A stretch of DNA of 64,000 bases from Catonia carolina (taxonomy: Eukaryota; Arthropoda; Insecta; Hemiptera; Achilidae). The notes beneath the pieces were generated by a model that was not told the DNA's origin, searched no databases, and saw nothing but the letters and a program-made list of their open reading frames with translations. Below, piece after piece: positions 57,684-64,000 of this stretch (position 1 is its first letter; the number at the start of each line of letters is the position of its first letter). The stretch spans positions 50,863,553 through 50,927,552 of the forward strand of contig JAQMRL010000001.1 of assembly GCA_035578175.1 (NCBI GenBank), in the 5' to 3' direction. The position numbers and the translations under genes were made by a program.

Positions 57684-59045
57684 ATGGTATTATTTATAAT
57701 AAAACCTAACCTGTATTTTTGTATTAAGTATGAATTAAGTGTAATGGTAATGCTGCCAAAGAAAAATAATGCAACGAGTTGTGATGAATATAGAACGTTA
57801 AGTATCTTATCTCATGCATCGAAAATACTGACAAGCATTATTTTGAGACGGATTGAAGCTAAAATTGATGTGAACCTAGCCGATGATCAATTTGGCTTTA
57901 GAAGGAATAGGGGAACAAGAGAAGCAATATTGTGTTTAAGGAATATTGTGGAAAAGAGTTTTCAAGTGAATAAGAAGGTATATATTGCATTTGTGGATTT
58001 GCTGAAGGCATTTGACAGGGTCAATTGGAATGTTCTTATGAGAATACTCAAGAAACTTAATATAGATTACAGAGATAGGAGGATCATAAAGGAGCTGTAT
58101 AAGAACCAAACAGCATGTATAAAGGTCAGTGAGAAGGAAAGAGAAGCTGCTATCAAGAGAGGAGTTAGACAGGGTTGCAGTTTGTCGCCATTACTTTTCA
58201 ACATCTATATTGAACAGGCAATCAATGAATGCAAGGAGTGTTGTTTCGGAGTCAAAGTGAATGGTTTCAGAGTGCAGATGCTACGTTTTGCGGATGATAT
58301 TGCAATAGTAGCACAAGACAAAGGAGGGCTAGAGAGAGCACTGAATACCTTGCATGCCATTTTGAAAACGGAATATGACATGGAAATAAACAAAAAGAAG
58401 ACAGAAGTGATGATCTGTTCTAAAGAGCCTGAACTTGAAACAGTTAAATTAGATGATAACGCCCTCAAGCAAGTGAAAACATATAAGTACTTGGGTAGTA
58501 CCATTTCAGAAGATGGTAAAGACAGAGAGGACATAAAGCGTCGTATAAGAGAAGCAAAAGCTATTTTTATTGGTAAGCGACATGTGTTTTCCTCAAATAG
58601 TCTCAGGTTAGAAATGAGAAAGAGACTAATAAAAAGCTGCATTTGGAGTGTTGCCCTCTATGGCTCAGAAACTTGGACTATTGGTAAGGTGGAGGAAAGA
58701 GCACTCAATGCTTTTGAAGTATGGTGTTGGAGACGAATGCTTAAGTTGAAATGGACTGACAGAGTTAGTAATGAGGAAGTATTTCAAAGGGCTGAGGAGA
58801 ACAGATCTCTTTTGAAAATTCTAAAGGACAGACGACACTCTTGGCTTGGCCATGTAATAAGACACAATGAATTCACGTTAAGAATATTAGAAGGAATGAT
58901 AATTGGACAAAGGGCTCGTGGAAGACCCCGGCTACAGTATTTGAAACAAATTACCAAAGATCTAGGGATCCAGAGCTACATCCAACTAAAAACTATAGCT
59001 CTGGAAAGAAAACGATGGAAAGCTGCCTACCAATCGCATGATTGA
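57684..59045 (+). CDS. 5'-truncated LINE reverse transcriptase, open 453 codons
   Basis: RT homology starts at about residue 20-25 (VMLPKKNNATSCDEYRTLSI) and the frame stays open to the end: DDQFGFRRNRGTREAILCL, IAFVDLLKAFDRVNW (catalytic Asp), GVRQGCSLSPLLFN, RFADDIAIVAQ (catalytic Asp pair), YKYLGSTISEDG, SETWTIGKVEERALNAFEVW, RRMLKLKW and RRHSWLGHVIRHNEFTLRIL. The endonuclease and 5' leader are missing, so this is a typical 5'-truncated insertion, breaking off near 57740. The first residues (MVLFIIKPNLYFCIKYELSV) are flanking sequence read through. No target duplication or poly(A) was identified; a SINE-A copy follows closely. Not able to move by itself, but the open frame suggests a fairly recent insertion. 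It is the third LINE polymerase lineage in the window. Confidence 0.82.
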   Translation: MVLFIIKPNLYFCIKYELSVMVMLPKKNNATSCDEYRTLSILSHASKILTSIILRRIEAKIDVNLADDQFGFRRNRGTREAILCLRNIVEKSFQVNKKVYIAFVDLLKAFDRVNWNVLMRILKKLNIDYRDRRIIKELYKNQTACIKVSEKEREAAIKRGVRQGCSLSPLLFNIYIEQAINECKECCFGVKVNGFRVQMLRFADDIAIVAQDKGGLERALNTLHAILKTEYDMEINKKKTEVMICSKEPELETVKLDDNALKQVKTYKYLGSTISEDGKDREDIKRRIREAKAIFIGKRHVFSSNSLRLEMRKRLIKSCIWSVALYGSETWTIGKVEERALNAFEVWCWRRMLKLKWTDRVSNEEVFQRAEENRSLLKILKDRRHSWLGHVIRHNEFTLRILEGMIIGQRARGRPRLQYLKQITKDLGIQSYIQLKTIALERKRWKAAYQSHD

Positions 59046-59117
59046 AGCTAAAGAAGATGAATCTCCATTCTTATGATTAACTAGCTAAAATCCTTGTTCT
59101 TCGAAGGGGTTTCTTGA

Positions 59118-59252
59118 TGCTATGGATGATCTGTTGGTGTACAGAGTTCGATCCCTGTCAGGTCTGATATTGTTTATCATTCATGGTTATCTACCTCCTT
59201 TCAGCGTCAGCATTATTTGTAATGGAAAAAAAATAGTTGGATGTAAAATAAA
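59118..59252 (+). repeat. SINE-A copy, diverged
   Basis: GAGTTCGATCCCTGTCAGGT is the box-B region, followed by TTTATCATTCATGG and a weakened tail (CAGCGTCAGCATTATTTGTA). Confidence 0.6.
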
Positions 59253-59425
59253 AGAGAGATCTTGGTGTTCAAATCAAGACACGGAGTGCTTTAATATTTT
59301 CAGAAGTGTAGTTAATTTTTAATTTTCAACTATAATGATCACTTTAGTGAATGTGAATTAGCCTTTGTTGAGATATGATAATATATCTCAAAGTATTCAT
59401 ATTAACCCAATGGCCTGACGAGACG

Positions 59426-59701
59426 CTACCCATAGTTTATGTTCATCAACAGACTCGGCCTCATAAAATTTTGAGTGTTTTTCCCTGTCAGCCTCAAGGC
59501 GTTAAGAATGGGCTTCAGAGCAATCACTTCTGCGAATAGAAGCCTGACGGACCTGTTGAGACCCTAATCCTAGCTCATATTCTTCAACGCACTCAGCCTC
59601 ACATAGTTGTGAGTGTCTCTCCCCATCAGCCTCCAGGTGACTGGAACAGGCTTCAGAGGACTCACTTCTATGGATAGAAGCCTGGTGGACTCTGAGATAC
59701 T
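59426..59701 (+). repeat. Tandem duplication, 2 x ~138 bp
   Basis: Unit 1 (from CTACCCATAG) and unit 2 (from CTAATCCTAG, about 59564) share CAGCCTC-AGG, GGCTTCAGAG and ATAGAAGCCTG blocks in the same order, at roughly 75-80% identity by eye. No coding frame. Confidence 0.7.
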
Positions 59702-61366
59702 ACCTGTCATTATTTACATAGTTCTATGGGTTCAATTTGGCGGGTATTTGCCTTTCTTGATTTGTTTTTAGCTTTGATGCAGTAGCAACCTGGCTCTTGT
59801 TAGCCCTGTTTAATTTTATAATTTTGGTACATTTTGTAACTGGTCAAGCATGACCTCTTCTGTGAAGGTATAATTATCTTTGAAATAAGAAAAAAATTAG
59901 CATAATGCGTTAAGAGATATCTAGGAGTAAAGGCAACAAACTAAATAAGAATACTATTTCTTTTAAACTCTTCAAAATCTATTATTAATAAATGGATTAC
60001 ATGAAGTTGAAAGAATTGAAACACAATGTGTTCAACAGTAATGCAATTGCTATCGACTATCGGCTGGGACCTCTAGATAGCCAGTATTGTTTACTAGCGG
60101 TCTGGGGTATGTGTGTGTGTGGGCGAACACAAACAGATTCAACAAATAAATAAATTTACTATACATAGAGGAATGAAAATTTATGTTTTGAAGATTTACT
60201 CACACAAATCTGTGTGTAATGTAACTGTACAAAATTTAATTATTCGCTAGAGAGCAATAAAAATTACTGTTATGATACTATTTAGATGAAAGGTAAATCA
60301 CATTAGGAACATCGTAATGGTTAACTACCAAACTCTTAAGACAACCGATAAATTTTTGACAATGTGACTGAAAATAGGTGTGTCAAGTGCGGTAGGGTTG
60401 GTGGAAAGGGTAGGGTAGGTATTGAACAAAGCTCTTCTGAATGGATATGGGTTTCCGGCGTGTAGGTCTATGTTTATTGTTCTGTTTATTTTGTGTGTTA
60501 ATATTCTTCTAAAATATTGACATGTTTATTTTTATAAATTTGGTGATATCTCTGTTATTATGCATAAAAATGAAAAACTTTACATTATCAAACTTATTTG
60601 TCTTTAAACGTTTTTTAATTTTAATTATAGTAACATTTTTTGATACATTGACTTTTAACACAGATATTCGTATTTTTTTTACCCCTCCCTCTTAACTCCC
60701 CCATCCCTTTGTGATATTACAACAATTTTTAGCCTATTTTCATTTTGATTATGTCCATAACCTAAATACTGAAATTCATTGAATTTGGTTCAGCCATTTT
60801 TGCGTGATGCAGTAATATACAAACAGATAAATAGACAAAAATTCAGCTGAATTTATTTTCAGTGTTTATTTGGTAGAGCTGGCGTAGTAACAAAATTAGG
60901 GGCATTTTGAAAAATTTTACACATAAAATCACAATTTTATTTATATAGATTTATATGCAGAATTTTTTGAACTATTTTCATGTAAATTGAGCATCTATTG
61001 TACCAGTCTATTAAGCTAAAGTTTTCATGATTGATTCCTGTGAAGCACATATAGAATTTGAATTCACAAATATGTCTGTTACTATTCCATTATCCAATGG
61101 ACACTAAGCTGTTGAAGAGACAAAAAAAAACAAACTGGTTCAAGGTTAGAACAAAAAAGTGTAAAATATAATAAAAATATATTGTTTATTTGTACATTTA
61201 AAATAATCTACAATATCTTAATACCTTACATAATTACAAATTACCTATATTAATGTGGTAGGATAAAAATACAGTAGACAAACCATCTCTGTTTAACATT
61301 TTTGTAATATAATGAGTAAAACTATTGAAGTTCCTGATAGTTTATTTAAATATAGAGTACGTAAAT
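59702..61366. other. Gene-free AT-rich stretch
   Basis: No reading frame, SINE head or inverted terminus was recognised. A short (TG)n run lies near 60110-60122. Confidence 0.5.
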
Positions 61367-61977
61367 ATTGTTTTGGAATTCTCTGGAACCGCATTGTAAC
61401 ATTATTCCTTGGATCAAAACAAACAGAAATTACCACACAAGCATTGGTCTCAGGTGTCTAATTTTCTAGATCGGTTTGTCTTTTTTAAAAATTGTTTAAT
61501 ATCTCAATAATTGTTAACGATATTAACTTGAAATTTCGTAGTATTAGATATCCATACCAATGACAAGATATTGAAATTGAGCAAGCTTAATAATATCAAT
61601 GTTTTAATAAGTTCAAAATAGGGGCTTTCTAAAAATTTCAATGTAATTTCTTTCAAAAACCTATGATTTTATTAGAAACATAGCAGGAAGACAAAAAATG
61701 CGCATTTAAATGATGAATCCAACAATACTTAGTTCAGGTCAATCAGATGTGAATTAACTGAAATACTGATTGCATTTTGTTACTGAAACATAACCTCACT
61801 TTTAGAAGTAATCAAAAGAAACTTGTTGCAAATCTTATTGCACAACTTTTCTAAAATAAGACGAACAGACCTACAGACAGAAAATTAGACACCTGAGACC
61901 AATGTTTATGTGGTAATTTGTGTTTGTCTCGACCCAAAGAATAATGATACAAAGCGGTTCCAGAGGGTTCCGACACA
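61367..61977. repeat. MITE with long (~120-bp) inverted ends
   Basis: The left arm contains ACAAGCATTGGTCTCAGGTG and TCTAATTTTCTAGATCGG. The right arm contains AAAATTAGACACCTGAGACC and AAAGCGGTTCCAGAGGGTTC, its complement, out to about 61977. The core is about 350 bp with no ORF. Target duplication was not resolved. Confidence 0.8.
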
Positions 61978-63891
61978 CCCAGTATTATACCACCAGGAGA
62001 TGTGAATACATTAAAAAAAATATAAACACTTATGTGATGGTGATGTAATGGTTGGAAATTCTATTCAACTTTATCCATGCACAATATTGTTAATTATTAT
62101 TATTTCACCCACTGATTTAAATGATGCATTAAATAATGAATAGATTAAGCCTGTTAATTGTTACTTCATTAGCTACATACCTTAAAGATTACAGATGAAC
62201 TGAAGTCCTATAACCGAGCGAGTGAGAGGGAGATATGTGGCATAACTACGCATGCACCTAAAGGTCTTTACCATTATAATCCAGATCTGAAAACATTCTA
62301 CAGTTGTTATCTTGACCCGTGTTACTGTGTACGTGCATGTGTGTTTGTGATTGATTGTTCTTTTCATATTAAACACTGTTCTCTTGCGAAAATATTCATT
62401 CAATTGGTATTTGTTGTGGAACTCTGATTTCTTACTAACCTACATGTAATTTTAACTGAAATTGAGATTTCGCGGTGCATTTTATGTGGTATAAAAATAA
62501 TGTCTACTGATGTAAGTGTTCAAAAACGTGGGCAAACAATCCATAGCGGAATAAGAAATCTGATATTACATGTATAAAAGTGCTGTGAGGAGGAAGCTAA
62601 TTTTAATACCGTATACTTAATGTACCTATTAATAAACCAGTTGAAAGAAATTCAAAATATTGTAAAACATCCCGAAAAACAATTCAATGAATAAAGAAAG
62701 AAAATGACTGCTTGTTAGTTTACTGCATGCATAAATGCTTGTTCACAACAAAGAGTAAAATAATACAATGTTATTGGAACGGTGCGTATGGCTTGTGCGA
62801 GTGAGAGTGTTATGCGTTCTCTCACTCCCACGGTTAGGGGACTTCAATTCATCTGAATACTGTACATAGGTCTGCATTTGAATAACAATTACAAAGCTCC
62901 AGTTAACTGAAAACCCTTATTTAATGTATCAAATTTATAATAATTAGCAATTCAAGTTCCAGCTTAATTTTTTATTTCTTTTGCTTTACTCTGTTCTCCA
63001 AAGATTGTTGAGAATAGGTATGATTTGATAAAGTCAAGGTGGATGATCAGGTAATGCCTTCTCTGTACACAACAACCATTACACAAATAGTGTTACTAAA
63101 GTGTACGTCATATCATTGTGAGCTTCAACGTCCAACGTTACTAACAGTCCCACCATGCCCCTCATCTTCCAGGATTGCACTATCTACAGATAAATGTTAA
63201 AGTAGTGAAGGGTTATGTCATACAAATAGACAAAGATGATAACTGCTATCATTTTAATGCGCTCCTCTGCATGTGTGAGTAAGGTAATCGTACAAATAGC
63301 GTATGGAAAATAAGTGTAGCAATACTGTGGCTAACTTCATCAACCTTAATGCTCACAATGATATGACACGTAGTACAGTGATTATATTGCAGTACACAAA
63401 TATCATAGGAGTTAAATTTATTGCTGTACCAATTTTGTTATTAAAATTTTTAGATGTATTGTAACAATACACGGGTCCACTAACAAAAAAAAAATCACCT
63501 CTGATCAAAGTGATTTGTATTATTATTTAGTATTTATTGTCTGAGGATAAACTAACCAACTACTGAAACATTAATTAAATGTAAAGTGAAATAGTTTTTC
63601 ATATACTTATTGGCACAATATATAATAAAAAAATGATGTTAATTAAAAAAAAATTAACTAATCCGTGGTAGCGAAATTGAATGTATTTACACAAATTAAA
63701 ATAAATTAAAAACACCCCACTGCTAAAAATAGAGTGGGCTCGCTAATTTTTTCTGTGGTGTGGATTATTTAAGAAGTAGTATTTCAGTTACCGTTACTGA
63801 CTACCATTCATAACGATGCTTCTGCAGGGTGAAGTGGAGGGACTAGTCATTTCCATGCTGTCATTATGTGCTGTAGTAACCATAGGTACTA
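61978..63891. other. Gene-free stretch with one short inverted repeat
   Basis: GTCATATCATTGTGAGC at 63107-63123 and its complement near 63353-63370 form short inverted arms, possibly a decayed MITE. Otherwise no feature was recognised. Confidence 0.5.
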
Positions 63892-64000
63892 CAGTCAAAC
63901 TCGGTTAAAACGAATTCCACGGGAGCAAGTAAATTCGTTCGTTAAATCCGTTATTCGCAATAACCGTGACGTGAAATATAAGGGGTGCTTACATATTACG
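63892..64000 (+). mobile_element. Pogo/Tigger-like terminus, cut by window end
   Basis: After TA, CAGTCAAACTCGGTTAAAAC followed by GAATTCC and a second TTCGTTCGTTAAATCCGTTA resembles the terminal inverted repeat of pogo/Tigger transposons (CAGT..A.CTCGGTTAAAACGAA). Only about 110 bp are in the window. Confidence 0.5.

Noticed and set aside
58265..58310. FADD in place of YADD as a sign of a dead reverse transcriptase
   Set aside because: FADD is also present in the intact 1048-aa LINE and is a common natural variant.

Overview
This is AT-rich, intron-rich animal nuclear DNA. GT-AG introns of 0.1 to 9 kb, together with Helitron, piggyBac, mariner, Jockey-type and APE-type LINE sequences, suggest an insect, perhaps a hemipteran; the species cannot be fixed from the sequence. 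No viral, bacterial, CRISPR, rRNA or true tRNA feature was seen.

Two host genes account for almost all host coding sequence, both on the + strand. At 3..10895 are the last six exons of a CAAP1-like gene (caspase activity and apoptosis inhibitor 1 family); its 5' end lies outside the window. At 14061..55673 is a complete 15-exon gene for a 787-residue, two-GAF cyclic nucleotide phosphodiesterase that aligns best with PDE10A along its whole length. All 14 of its junctions keep frame. Two of the four metal-ligand positions of the catalytic domain and the invariant purine-binding glutamine are replaced, while the ligand-type NKFDE motif of GAF-B is intact. It looks like a preserved pseudoenzyme or cyclic-nucleotide sensor and is the most interesting host feature. 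Between the two genes is a 66-codon ORF with a C-terminal membrane segment, which may or may not be real.

Nearly everything else is mobile DNA in introns and flanks. 0.4-1.4 kb: an internally deleted piggyBac with TTAA duplications. 3-9 kb: SINEs, foldbacks and LINE scraps in CAAP1 introns. 12-14 kb: a dead Tc1/mariner-like transposase with a SINE in it. 18.9-25.2 kb: a Helitron with both termini and an A/T target site, interrupted by a full-length LINE with an intact 984-aa ORF and a 10-bp target duplication. 25.25-26.0 kb: a foldback element split by a 5'-truncated Jockey-type LINE. 28.4-29.3 kb: a Tc1/mariner element. 37.6-38.2 kb: a TTAA-type MITE holding a SINE. 41.2-43.8 kb: a decayed LINE. 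51-55.3 kb: a palindromic mariner derivative split by a full-length LINE with an intact 1048-aa ORF and a 7-bp duplication. 57.7-59.05 kb: a 5'-truncated LINE with an open RT frame.

Several repeat families recur: three tRNA-like SINE families (called A, B and D here), a 390-bp family C, foldback families, and 3' ends of one LINE family (called J). From 59.7 kb to the end there are only tandem repeats, a long-TIR MITE and a pogo-like terminus. All family names with single letters are labels made for this window.
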